From Tenebrio molitor (Eukaryota > Arthropoda > Insecta > Coleoptera > Tenebrionidae): a stretch of DNA of 64,000 bases. A program made the position numbers and the translations under genes. The stretch lies in the NCBI RefSeq assembly GCF_963966145.1, contig NC_091054.1, positions 9,176,001 through 9,240,000 on the forward strand. The letters run 5' to 3'. Every line of letters begins with the position of its first letter. The first letter of the stretch is position 1. The notes beneath the pieces are model-generated. The model was not told the origin of the DNA and searched no databases. It saw nothing but the letters and a program-made list of their open reading frames with translations. Shown here piece after piece: positions 35,915 to 47,465 of the stretch.

Positions 35915-38909
35915 AGGTGTTTTTAGATAACGTAATTTAAAATAACAACATTCTCATAAATAGTTACAATCAAATCCACCCCACAACAAATTTCCACTAT
36001 TTGATCCAATAAAATTTAATAGAAAAATTATAAAAACAAGCACATAGCTTTTCAAACTAAAACTGTTTATCTCATCACTATTATTATTCTATTTATTTCG
36101 ATAACAAAACATGACAATAAATGTATCTTGTTTCAGAGAATAAACCATTTTCATTGTTGTTAAAACAAAAACAAAATGTTTATGTTTATGTGTAAACAAA
36201 ATGTTTACCATATACCTACTTACCACGGCAATTAGTATCCTGTCTGAACCTTTCAGTTTTTGTTGTATGTACCTTTTTCGTTGCCTCGGCTAACATAGAA
36301 CACCTTTGCACCTTTGTTAACACTCTGGAAAATAATAATTAATGAAAACTGCAAAGTGACAGCTCCGAGCTGTCAAATGTCAAATGTGTGAATCCAGAAG
36401 AGATGGCAAATTCAGACGAACACGTTTGTTGTATTTCTTCTTTTTGTGACACTGAAGACCGACAACAAACAACGTTTTCTTCAAATGAAGAATGCCGAGA
36501 ATAAAAACGAAATTGAAAAAAATTAACGGAAGTCAAGACTCGTGAGAAGGTGGGACCACAAGGAACGGTAGTAATAAACGAGCAAGATTTCAACAGTTTC
36601 CTCAGTTTATTTCTCTTTATTACGTCCTCTGGTGGTAATCCTGCAGCGATTTACTTTTTCGCGCCACCAAGCAAACGAGAATAAATCGCTTAATTCGTTT
36701 CAGACACGTCGTATTAGCACACCTTGTCTGATTTATAATTGAAATTGCGTCATACTAGCCGACTGCTTCGGAAAAACCAAAATAGCGCTCCTTTGAGACG
36801 TTGAGCACAAACATTTTCCCGGCAACTTGAACCTCAAAGGATCACGTCCAATTATTTATATAACATCGTCGACGGTGTTTCTCTTTTTAAGCAGGCCGCC
36901 ACGCTCGCCTGTTTATCAATTCTCCACGTCCCTATCGGAAAGCGCGAAGGATCGTCGCCCCCGACACGCGACGCTTCCAATAAGAGTGTTTTCCTGTTTG
37001 TTCGGCGTGATATTGGCCCTGCGCCCTCTGCAGCCCCGGCGCCTTTTAGCGGTCTCGCCTGGATCGCTCGTCGATTCTGTTTGTTGGTTGGTAATTAATC
37101 GGGGGAAAAACTGTTGATTCGCCCACGCTCCTTTGTATATTCATGCGAGGTGAATGTCTGACTCGTTTTCGAGTTTGAAAGCCCTTCGAGGGATTTGGCT
37201 GAACAAAGCCAGTCGGGATACTGGAGGAATTACAGTGTAAAGCCCAAGGCCGCCCTGCGACTTCATTAAATAAAAACATTGCTGCGAATGTATGGAATTC
37301 GCAAAGGGAATAAAGAACAGGTGGAGCTCTATTATTATTAATTTTACTCTGTTGACTTATCAGGGGGGCAAACATGCAATCTGCTTCGAGCCGAGGGGGG
37401 AAATCTGACAAATGGAAGCTCCCGCAGGGGGGCCTGCCCTGAGACGAACACAACTAAAACGAAAATGTCACATTGAACAGTGCTGTATTATATCGGGGGT
37501 CTCGCAAGGGTCCGGTCCGACTCCTCTGCTGTTCTGTAATATCATAATCACCGTCAGCTTTAAACCGACCTGAAACTTTTCGAGAAGATTTAAGACGACA
37601 GTGATTTCTAAACTTTATTTAATGTAAAAGAAATTACTTGGGATTAAACACGAACAAAAGTAAATACATACTTTCGTGAAAAAACAACTTGGGAAGATGT
37701 CAGGCACATCAGGAAGTTTTAGGGTGCTCGACAAAGATTAATTTTGTTTTTAACAGCACTTCTTAAGCAAATTATTTATTTCAATAATGTTGTAACAGGG
37801 TGTATGCTTTGATAATGAAACTGACAAATAGCTTTCAAAATGTCAGAACTTCGAGTTTATGTATTTATCTTGGCTCATTTATAATTTACTGTTGTACAAA
37901 TTCGATACTTTTAATACAGGATTAGTTTTATGCGTAGGCAATCAACAAAACAGAACGGGTCGGTGCTTAAATCGACAAAACTCACAATTGCGAGGCGAGC
38001 TCACTACACCGCAATATACTCGACACATTTATCGTTGCAGCGCAGCTCTTCGATGGTGTATCGTGAAGAAAACCAATGGAGAACACAATCGTGAATCTTC
38101 CCTTCTTAGTAAATTTGTTTGAAGCACATCGATCTATTAGTTTTTGAATTAACTCGAAACAAACAGATAGACAGTCTTGTTTTGAATATTCTTACTTATT
38201 TTCTGTGAGCACCGCTACTGCTCCATTGACAAACAGTTTTCATTTGTCACTCTTGTGTACAGTTGTTCGAAGACAAGGCGCCTTGGGTTTGTTCATATTT
38301 ACACAAGGCTTTGGTTCACAAAGTTCACAGCTTGCTTGGCAGATGCCCGTAAATCTGGTGATCTACTCATATTAAGAAAAATGTTATTTTCTCCATTTTA
38401 TTTCTTTAAGTTTTTCCTTGATATTTTCCAAACTGTGCAACAAACACCGAGTCTAACTAAATTCGCTCTGGCAAATCTGCAATTTTGTCGTAAAACGCAA
38501 GCAGAGCGAAAATAATTCCCGGCGAGCCCCTTATCAACTTCCATCAGGTTATTTTTCGGGTAAACAGAACGCAAACAAGGCCCGAGGCCGGCTCCGCTCG
38601 AAAACAATTGATTCCGGATAGTCCTCCGGAAATACATATTGCATTTTGAATAAAGCCTTCGACCGGCTAATAATTGATTTATGTGTTCGAATGGGAATAA
38701 GACGGAACGGAAACGGAAAACGCGATTAATCTAAGCCCTACATTGTTGCCGCTTGCAGATAACGAACACTCGAATCTGCACATGGCGACATTTACGCGAT
38801 TATGAAGGATCACCGCTCGGATCGACAGGACCGTCCGAAGCCGAGATTAACTCGGTCAAAGGATCAAGCAGGACCTCTTGACTCGACACTATAAGCGGCG
38901 ACTCTCCGC
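35915..38909. other. Intergenic DNA without a recognised gene
   Basis: AT-rich to 36,690, then GC-richer at 36,700-37,450 and 38,520-38,900. Open frames there (36,827-37,117, 37,046-37,453, 37,859-38,122, 38,255-38,637) overlap on both strands and lack domains. Confidence 0.3.
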
Positions 38910-38997
38910 CCCCAACACTACTATTATTTTCCATCATCCTGACAGGATCTCTCGACTTCTCCGTTTAGAACATCGATTCGATCGCCAAACAAATACC
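38910..38997. repeat. Outlying unit of the 70-bp minisatellite
   Basis: One repeat unit (CACTACTATTATTTTCCATC, CCTGACAGGATCTCTCGACT) matches the array at 40,205-40,705. A DNA transposon separates the two. Confidence 0.65.
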
Positions 38998-40220
38998 GTG
39001 CGATCAAAAAAAAAAAAAATAGAGTAGGCTTTGACCAAAAATTTTAGTTGGCAATTTGTAAGATTTCAATTATCAGATGTCAGTCTTAAAAGTTAGGTTA
39101 GTGGTTTTGAGAACGTTGAAATCTTGATTTTCATAAAGGAGTGAATTTTGTGTGACCTGTCGCCCTGTCGGTTGTAAAAGAATTTCCTCACCTAGTCCAA
39201 TGAAACAATGTGATTTAAAACTCCCGCGCCTTTATTCAACGGTGATCACAGCACCGTTCTGTGGTGAAGACCGTGAGGACCCCGATTGTTTACAGAGAGG
39301 TTATATTTTTGGGGGCTCTTTTCTATTGTCTCTTTCTGAAGTCAAAAAGACAAAAAGCTACGCCGTAAATGACTGCAATACGATCGAATTTTGGTAAATA
39401 CGGGTCATTATAAATGATTATCTCAACGCAGTAGGCGTTGGTGACGTAGTTTAATGTGCCGCAAGCTTTATAACATGAGTGAGACTAGCATCGCCGATAG
39501 GTAGCGCTGCTGGCGGTAGTGTAAATTTGTCTACTAGTTTGTCTAAAGTTGCGAATCTAGCGGCACATTCCAAATTTGTGTGGGTTTTCAACGCCAACTA
39601 CGATGGGACAATCATTTATAATGACCTGTATAAAATTGATCAATGACATCAACAAACAAATATTTTTTCCAGGATGAAGATTATCTTTATTACTCAAACA
39701 TTGTGCTAAAGGATCATACATGAGGAGCCCTAATCGTATTCTTACAAGAACTAGAGTAAATGTTCGAAATGTCTGCCTTCAGCTTCCAAACATGTTACTC
39801 TTCACTTCATGTTTTCAAATGACCTTCACAAAGTTGGGACATCAATTAAATTGCAGTTATCAGTAATTACTTGCATTAATTCGGAAATTGTGCCAGGTCT
39901 GTTTTTGAACACGTTGTTTTTATAGAAAAACAAAATAATCAAGGCAAGTTGTAACTAGGTAAGTGCCTTGAAAGTCCGGAAACTTTTGTTGAAATTCCTC
40001 AAAAACTCAAGGACCATTCGCCGTTTCTGAAGTAACACTGCACAATGAAAATGTTTTGCACTAAAGTGAACATGTAGTAGCAAATTTTAATAGTCAATAA
40101 TTAATAACGACAGTTACTATTGTAATGACATCTGATGACATTTGAATTAAATTTTTATGTGTTGCCAACTGAAGCGTATTAATCACGGCCCTCTCGATTT
40201 TTTTATTTTCCATCGCACGG
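38998..40220 (-). mobile_element. Decayed mariner-like transposon inside a minisatellite
   Basis: Short inverted ends CCGTGCGAT and ATCGCACGG are flanked by TA. On the - strand, 39,740-39,950 encodes a decayed transposase C-terminus with R-P-G-T-I-S-E-L-M and the terminal E-G-R-H-F-E-H-L-L motif typical of insect mariner-like enzymes. A family 1 MITE sits inside. Confidence 0.6.
39401..39628. mobile_element. MITE, family 1, copy 3
   Basis: TA-flanked, inverted relative to copy 1, with closely matching interior (CGCCGATAGGTAGCGCTGCT, 'tctactagtttgtct'). Confidence 0.75.
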
Positions 40221-40705
40221 TATAATTCTCCTTAGTCCTGACAGGATCTCTCGATTTCTGTGATCAGGCCATCGAATTTGATCATCAACACTATTATTAT
40301 TTCCCAGGATCCTGACAGGACATCTTGATTTCTCCTCTCAAAACATCGAATTATTAACACTATTGTTATTTTTTATAATCCTGACACGACCTCTTGATTT
40401 CTCCGTTCAGAATTTCGAATTTGATCGTCAACACAAGTATTATGTTCCATAGTCCTGACAGGATCTTTTGACTTTTCTGCCCGTAGCATCGACTTCGATT
40501 GTCAACACTATTATGATCCTCGCAGGACATTTTGACTTCCCTGCTCAGAGCATGGAATACATTATTATTATTTCCCATAGTGCTGACAGGACCTCTTGGC
40601 TTCTCTGCTCACAGCATCAAATTCGATCGTCAACACTATTATTATTTTTCACAGTCCTGACAGGATTTGTTTTCGACCGTGAGCATGATTATTATTTTCC
40701 ATAAC
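40205..40705. repeat. Minisatellite array, about 60-75 bp unit
   Basis: Seven or so diverged units share CTGACAGGA, then 'tctcttgatttctc', 'catcgaatttgatcgtcaac' and 'actattattatt'. Unit length varies. Another unit lies at 38,910-38,997. Confidence 0.75.
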
Positions 40706-41580
40706 ATGACGAGCCTCGTAAACGTGCCATTTGTTGGAATTTTTCCGATCGCGTATTTACTTTCATAATTTTCATTTGTGCGGTGTAAAGAAGCCGTAAA
40801 AACGTCATAAAATTTGTAAGTGGGGACATAAAACCGGCATTATCCCGACGTACAACAATAAAAACTGAAATACACTTATAAAAATAAAATGCAACAAAAA
40901 CTCTCACAGTACCGAATTATTACCGTGGCGACCCCGAGACCGCTCGACCTCGTAGAACACTTCCCAGACTGGAAAAAGCGGAGATCTCTGGATTTTCCAG
41001 CTGATCGAGCGGGAGATTCGACCATCTTCGGGGGAAACTTCCCCTGACAAAAGTGTTTAAGTGTTGGGGAGCTTTAAAGGAGTTAATAGCTGACCGTATT
41101 TCAGCGGCGCTATGTGCTGCTAATTTTATACTTTGTGTGCAGATTACGACAGTTTTCAGTTTATTTCCGCTTAGAGCGTAAGTTGAACGTAACGAGAAAC
41201 TTTGTGTTCGCCTCCTTAAAAGTTTATTATACCGTCTGGTTGAGACGCAATACTTTTCCAATTCATTCATTTTTCTGTACCGTGCAGTGTGGGTGTGCGC
41301 ATTGTGTTGCCGAGATATTAAAAAATCGCAGAATCGATAAAATACCGTTGGTGTCATCAGTGGCGTCTCGTGGCTGAGCACTGGAGTCCTTTGCACAAGC
41401 CTTTCACCAACTTGAAAAAATTCCAAACGAGCAATTTCTAATAAGCCACCACCAATATTTTTTGCAAGACTCTAAACAACTGAAGACGAAAAATCAATAC
41501 AGACGCTTCATTAAACCGTCTTGAATAGCTGAATTTCTGAAAATTATTCCTCGAACAAACCGGTGAGATCAAAGGGAGGA
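40706..41580. other. Intergenic DNA, no gene recognised
   Basis: A frame at 40,920-41,426 (168 codons, - strand) has no recognised domain and an opposing frame overlaps it. Confidence 0.3.
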
Positions 41581-41584
41581 TCAC

Positions 41585-41757
41585 CCAACGGTCTCACAAC
41601 ATTTGTTTCTTCTTCTCTGCGATGATTTCGGTGGTGCGCCTGAAGAAGTTGACGTTTTGGCAGTTGTCAGAGTGGTCTTCAGGAAGTGTTTCCACTTGGT
41701 GATGAAGGAAGAGTCTGGAATGAGAGGATAGTGCAGACTCTTTATGTTAAAGATTGT
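41585..41757 (-). pseudogene. Pseudogene of channel exon 1
   Basis: The stretch matches exon 1 of gene B. The start codon has become ATT, about 11-12 codons after the conserved start region are missing, and a frameshift precedes the F-F-R-x-T-T-E-I-I segment, which ends at a stop. Upstream sequence to about 41,860 also resembles the gene B promoter. Confidence 0.75.
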
Positions 41758-41875
41758 CTGTTTTGTCTGGTACGGAAATTTGACAGAATCAGCGCGAGCT
41801 CTCACAACGCGATGTTTGTCATGTGACCACGTTTCTCGATTCGGATTGGCTCACAAGTCCGGGCGTTTTGAATTA

Positions 41876-42245
41876 ACAGTATATTAATTGACAATAAATG
41901 ACCTCACGTTTACAAACATTAAAAACTTCTTTGCTTAGCTTGTTGCTGGATTTGCTTCTAGTTTCTGTTTGTTCAAAGTGACAAATTTGTAAGTACGTTA
42001 TCGTTATCGAACATTAATCTAGACTAGACTCTTACAAACCGGCAACTTCTTTGGCTGAAGGCAAAGCACTGCCTGTTGGAGATATGACAAGTACTGCTGC
42101 GGAAGGCATTCCAAAATGGCGACGTTCTCGACCACCCTGGGGCAATCGTGACAGTTGATTTCAGTTCTTCTGAAGACAACAAAGTTTTGGACCAGCTGAG
42201 ATATTTCTCAATCCTGGACGCTTCATCATATTATAGTTCTGCATA
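41876..42245 (-). pseudogene. Pseudogene of channel exons 6-8 (gene C-like)
   Basis: Matches gene C piecewise: the end of exon 6 near 42,200-42,225, exon 7 at about 42,030-42,180 with an internal deletion, and pieces of exon 8 and the 3' flank down to 41,876. Frames are destroyed. It lies upstream, in - strand sense, of the exon 1 fragment, so the two are pieces of different copies or of a rearranged one. Confidence 0.65.
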
Positions 42246-42769
42246 TGAGTGAAAAATATTTGTGCATCGTTGTCCGGCAGGCGATCAATGTTTTATTAAA
42301 ACGTCACGTTTATTTAAACCCCGACTCTAATTAATACAGTTTGATTGATTTCTGCACAAGCTTGTGTTTCTACATTTTTTTGCAAAGTCCATTAAATTTT
42401 AAACGTCCAAGTCCGAAGCACATTTACTTACGCATTGCATTGTCAAGCTCTTGTGTGAGAGAAAATTACTTCCAGGCGACAAATTAGTCTCCAATTAAGC
42501 TCGAAACACGAAATTTCAGCCGTGTACTAAAGTGAAAAGCGCAATTTGGTGTTTTCATTTTGTGTCAACAATTAGATTAGCTAACGGAAGAATTTCTAAT
42601 AGCATTGCTTTTAAATAATTCGGTGGGTCTTTTCCAAGAGGTTAATCTCGTTTGCGTTTGCAATACCTTCGCCCTAGATTCTGCAAAATAATTTGCTCTC
42701 GTGACAAATCAATTTACAATCTTTCTCACCATCTACAAGAATCTATCACCACTTGTTCTGTAAAATCTT
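42246..42769. other. Spacer between pseudogene fragment and gene B
   Basis: AT-rich. Beyond the gene B polyadenylation signal at 42,770-42,775 nothing is recognised. Confidence 0.4.
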
Positions 42770-42787
42770 TTTATTTTCTAAAACTAA

Positions 42788-44792
42788 CTACATCCGCACG
42801 TGCAAGGAAGTCGCCGACTTAATAAACGTCTTTTCGATTGCTTTCGTGGCCGCGTACCGCTTCTTGGCCTCCGTTCGCATCTTCTTGTACAGTTCTTTGT
42901 TAGACTCCATGGACTTTTTGAACGCTTTGCGATCGAGCTTGTACAGTTCACAGATCTCACAAGCTATCACATTCGCGGTTCTTTTCATATTGCCAATGAG
43001 CAAACAGATCTCGCCGAAGTAGTCGCCATCTTCCAGATGGCAAATCTATGAAAGGGACAGATCTAGAATTAAAACTTGAGAATCTTATTGCGCTACTTCT
43101 TTTCCTGAAGGTGACAGAACCACCACCGTTCCAGACGCCAAAAAGTACATGCAATCTCCTTCGACTCCTGCTTTGATGATGAGGTCATTGGACAAGTAGA
43201 TTTCTGTCTTGAGAGAAGCTAAGATGTTCTCGACGACCAGTTGGGGGAGGTCTTTGAAGATCTGCACGTTGTTGACCAGTCTGCGACACGCGTGGTAGTT
43301 GATTTCTTTCTTTAGTTTGTCTGAGAAGAAAAAGTTTAACAAGAGATAAAGTGGGCGTGGTGGAGTACCGGAAATGAAGTCTCGGATGCCGTACTCTTTG
43401 AAGTACTTCTGTCGGTACTTGTAGAGGTAGTACTCGCGTATTCTCTTCTGCATGACCAAGGGAAACTTCTTCGCCGCCATGTACGCATCCACTTGACTCA
43501 TCATCGAGTAGTACTTAATTTCTAAGGAGTTCTCGATCTTCAACAGGCTTAGAAGTTCCACTACAAAGATCCGTTGAGGTTTGGTCAAAGAGGGCAAGGA
43601 TCTGACCTGTTCCACATGTCAACAGAAATTTACCAATAAAGTAGCCGAAGATCGCTGTTATGTACAGAGACCATGGCATTTTGAATTTCAAATCAATGTC
43701 AATACCTGAAGAAGTGAACATTTTTATTTTTGATCAGACTGAGTGGTACTACTTTGGTCATGAATCCATACAAGTGAATACCTAAAAGATAGGAGCAACT
43801 GGTGTAGAGGTTTCGGACGTAGATCGAAAAGAAATCATCAGGAATGGTGGAATCGTTCAGGTGTAAGTGGAGTTTGGAATCGATCATCAGGTTCCCTTTG
43901 CCGTCGAAAACACTGTGAGCCTCTCCCAGTATGGGAAAAAGACAGGAGAGATAATGGAGGATAATGACCAACATGGCGGCCAACTGGAGTAGAGGACGCG
44001 TCACACTGCTAACTCTAAAGTACTGAAAGAAATTTTAAAGAGAGTCAACGTTGCGACTGTATGTTTACATTGAAGGTCCTCAGCGAGTATTCCAAGTAGG
44101 TGGTGATCCTGACAAACTTAATCAATGCTAAAAAGTCAAACACCCTCGCGACCATGTAGTACCTGTCGTTGTCGTACATCTCAGGAATCTCCGGCATGGA
44201 TGACACCACGTCACAGATGAAGTAGACGCTGAAGACGTAGTTCCTAAAAATGAAAGTGAGACTCAACAGGACAAAATCTTCGTCCACCTTGCTATCTTTC
44301 CACGCGACATCTCTATCCGCTCCTTTTTTGGGCATTTGTACCCTGTCTGAAAGTTCAGCACAATGTCCACGTAACAGCCAAATATGAGAAAGTTGCTGAA
44401 GGGCGAGGGGTACCAGATGAGGTGATGGTACGCCGCCTCCAACGGAATGAATATGAAACAAGTATAGAAAAGCGCGGCCATCCACATCTCGTAGAAGAGC
44501 CTACAACAAGACGGTGAGATTTTCTCGCGGCTTTCGCTTAGTACCTGAAGATGCTGAAAGGATGGATGATCCAAGAGCCTCCCATGACTTGCTTTTTCCT
44601 CTGCTCGATGATTTCGGTAGTGCTCCTGAAGAAGTCGGTACTTTGGGGGTTGAGCTCGCTAATCAGAATGGTCTTCTTGAGGAAGCGTTTGCATTTGGCG
44701 AAGAAGGAAGAGCCCGGAGTGAGAGGCGGTAGGAAACTCCGCGAAGATACGTCTCCGATCGTGCAGACATGATGAGTTTTTATATTAAACAT
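42788..44792 (-). CDS. Channel-like gene B: HCN/CNG-family protein with altered pore
   Basis: Exons in coding order: 44,545-44,792, 44,288-44,500, 44,069-44,243, 43,782-44,022, 43,607-43,705, 43,369-43,560, 43,097-43,320, 42,788-43,045; 549 residues. The start MFNIKTHHVCTIGDVSS aligns with gene A, so in-frame ATGs upstream are not used here. Order: HCN-type N-terminus with S-W-I-I-H-P-F-S, six membrane segments, C-linker, cyclic-nucleotide domain with F-G-E at 474-476 and Arg486. The filter slot (289-293) reads SYLLG instead of CIGYG. The S5-pore turret is longer than in the paralogues. The exon 7 donor is read as GTAGCG, directly after K-E; if it is not used, translation stops at 43,085 and the protein loses the nucleotide pocket. 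AATAAA (minus sense) is at 42,770-42,775. Nearest paralogues are C and D. Confidence 0.85.
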
Positions 44793-44864
44793 TGTCTGTT
44801 TTGAGTGACGTTTGTCTGCTACAGAAATTTGACGAGTCGGCGCTGGTCTAACTGTCACAGACTG

Positions 44865-44910
44865 ACGTTCGTCACGTGACCACACATTTCGATTCAGATT
44901 GGTGGGCGGA
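44865..44910 (-). promoter_or_regulatory. Promoter module conserved between gene B and the exon 1 pseudogene
   Basis: In minus sense: CCAATCTGAATCGA, then GTGGTCACGTGAC (E-box). The exon 1 pseudogene has the same arrangement at about 41,815-41,860 (CCAATCCGAATCGA, GTGGTCACATGAC). Genes C, D and E do not show it at the same place. Confidence 0.5.
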
Positions 44911-45277
44911 ACAAGACAAACCCGCCCGTTTTCAACCAACAGTTATCTGTTTCAAAATCAAAAATCCGCCAACACTGCATTCTACTTCGAAAATACAACC
45001 GACAACGTCGCCAACTTTTGTTTTTAGTGTGTTTGCAAGTGTCAGAAAAAAGCGGGGTTATGAAAGGAAACTGTTGACAGTTGTTTTGGTCGTAGTTCAT
45101 GGTGTTTTTTAAATTCTTCGAAGCAGGTAATTGAGGGCTCCTTTTAATTTAGCGGTTAAAAGATCCCTCGTTTTTCGAGGCAGTTTTATATTTGTGACAA
45201 ACCGAATGTCAAATTTTGGCGGGAGGTTGGGTTCAAACTTATTCTAGGGATTTCTTTTTTTGCCAACATAATTCAAC

Positions 45278-45310
45278 AGGTGGTGGATTTTTGATTTTGG
45301 AACAGATTAT
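45278..45310. repeat. Fragment of MITE family 4 end
   Basis: 'acaggtggtggatttttgat' resembles the inner part of the family 4 end near 18,760. Too short to call an element. Confidence 0.3.
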
Positions 45311-45357
45311 ATATTAATTTACAATCAACGAAAACATGTTTAAAAAGAATCTTGTGT

Positions 45358-47311
45358 TCATTCGTTTACGAATTTCTTCAAGAACATTCTCTCTGTCTCT
45401 TTGGTACTTTTGTATCTTTCCTTCGCTACTTGCTGGATTTGTTTGTAGAGTTCCGTCTCGGTGTCGATGATCTTCTTGAAGGATTTCCTATCAAGCTTGT
45501 ACACTTCGCAAGTTTCCGTAGCTATGACGGTTGCAGTGCGTTTCTGTTTTGGTACCAACAAAGATATCTCGCCGAAGTAATCTCCATCGACCAAGTGACA
45601 AATCTATAAAAACGTCATCAACAACTAATCCAGACTCTTACAACACCGACAACTTCTTTGCCTGAAGGCGAAGACACCGCTACGGTTCCGGACGCTAAAA
45701 AGTACATACAGTCGCCTTCTGTTCCGGCCTCGATTATTATGTCACTCATCAAAAATATCTCCTGCTTGAGGTACGACAAGATATCTTCCAGGTACTCCTG
45801 CGGAAGGTCATTGAAGATGGTGACGTTACTGACCAACTTGCGGCAGTCGTGGTACTTGATTTCTTTCCTCAGTTTATCTGAAGAGGACGGATTAACGGTG
45901 AAGAGTTGTACCGATTGGCGTAGTACCAGATATATATTTCTCAATCGTGGTCTCCTTGTAGTACTTGCGGCGATACTTGTAGTAGTAGTAGTCTTTCATT
46001 TTCTTTTGTAACGTTAACGGAAAGTGGTTCATCGTCATGAAACTGTCAATTTGACTCATCATCTCGTAAAATTTCGTCTCCAAACAGTTGTACCCTTTTA
46101 ACACGTCCACAAGGATAACTACAAAGATGGTAGTTTGGACAATAAGAAGATCAGAGGTGGTACTCACCTGTTACGTAAAGCGTTAAAAGCTTTCCGATAA
46201 CATACACGAAGATAATGTAGAAATAGTTGACCCAGGGGTATCCGAGCTTCAACGAAGTCTCCACACCTGAAGGAAAGTGTCCGTTAGAGACAATACAGTA
46301 AGAATGGGAAGTACCTAAAATAAAAGATGTGGCTTCGTAGGTGTTGTTTAGGTAAACGCCCATCACGTCGTTGAAGGTTGCGTTGTGTACGAATAACTGT
46401 AGATTACGCTGAAGATATTCTTTGAAACGAATGTAACCACACACGTTGGGTATAAAAAATAAACAACAGGTAGTATAATGGGTGAAGAGAAATGCCACTA
46501 CACCGACTTTCAACGGGAAAAAAATAAACGCTTGCACTTTGAAGTACTGCAAATCAAGATTAAAAATGTCAGCAGGTGGAGCAAGATCGTACCATGAAGC
46601 TCCTCTGTAGGTAGTCTAAAAAAGTGAATATTCTGACGATCCTGAGCATGGAGCAGTATTGGAGGAGCTTTATTAAAATAAAGTCATGATGGCTCCTGCG
46701 AGCTTCCGGTATCGACGACAGCACGTCGCAAATAAAGTGGATCCCGAACACATAGTTCCTGAAAGAAGTACCTCAGCGGAGAGCGACAACCTCAATAAAT
46801 TCAACTTGGCAATCGAGCCTGGTTTCATCACGATGTTCTCCTTCCTGTCGCGGTACCCGGTCCGAAAGTTGATGACAATGTCCACGATGCAAGCCGTACA
46901 GAGGAACGTATCAAGTGTACCAGTCCCGGTTTTGGTGAGGTACAAGTAAGAAGCGTCCATTGGCATGTAGACCAAGCACAAGAAAAATATCACGGCCATC
47001 CACATCTCGTAGTAGAGTCTACAAGAAGAGTGTCTGTTTGGGACTCGAAGGGGCGATTGCTACCTGAAGGTGCTGAAAGGGTGGATGATCCATGACTTCG
47101 ATTGGATCTGCCTCAGCCTCGCTTCGCGGATCGCCGTCATCTTCCTGAAAAATTCGGTGCTCTGAGGGTTGATCTCCGCGATGAGGATGATCGACTTCAG
47201 AAAGCGTTTACACCTTTTCAAGCGTGAAGTTGTGGGGGTGACGGGTGGGAGGTAACTGCCCGACGACTCGTCCTCAATTGTGCAAACATGATTCGTTTTC
47301 GTGAGAAACAT
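45358..47311 (-). CDS. Channel-like gene C: HCN/CNG-family protein with altered pore
   Basis: Exons in coding order: 47,064-47,311, 46,806-47,018, 46,593-46,758, 46,315-46,546, 46,168-46,266, 45,927-46,118, 45,642-45,877, 45,358-45,603; 543 residues. Starts MFLTKTNHVCTIEDESS. It has the HCN-type N-terminus (S-W-I-I-H-P-F-S), S1-S6, C-linker and nucleotide domain with F-G-E at 472-474, Arg484 and a following T-A-T-V that keeps the family's phosphate-binding pattern best of the five. The filter slot (283-287) is SFILG. S4 has R-I-V-R plus one further Arg. The exon 7 donor GTAAGAGT gives K-E-V-V-G-V before I-C-H-L. It lies 155 bp downstream of gene D in the same orientation, so its promoter must be very compact or overlap the end of D. 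Confidence 0.85.
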
Positions 47312-47465
47312 GACTTCTGTTTGTGACAGTGACGTAGGACGACTAAGATTAGGCAAAGTTGGCGGGGGCAAGATAAGACGATGTTTACAAAACTCGAAAT
47401 ATATTTCAATTAACAATGAACACTCTAAAACAACTAGTAAAGAACTGTTTGGGAAGATGCTGTGT

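Noticed and set aside
40920..41426. 168-codon frame on the - strand next to the channel pseudogenes
   Set aside because: Composition and sequence match no channel exon, and an opposing 87-codon frame overlaps it. Treated as chance.
43085..43096. In-frame stop after exon 7 of gene B as a true protein end
   Set aside because: A GT directly after K-E matches the arrangement in gene E, and exon 8 downstream is intact and conserved, so the stop is more likely intronic.
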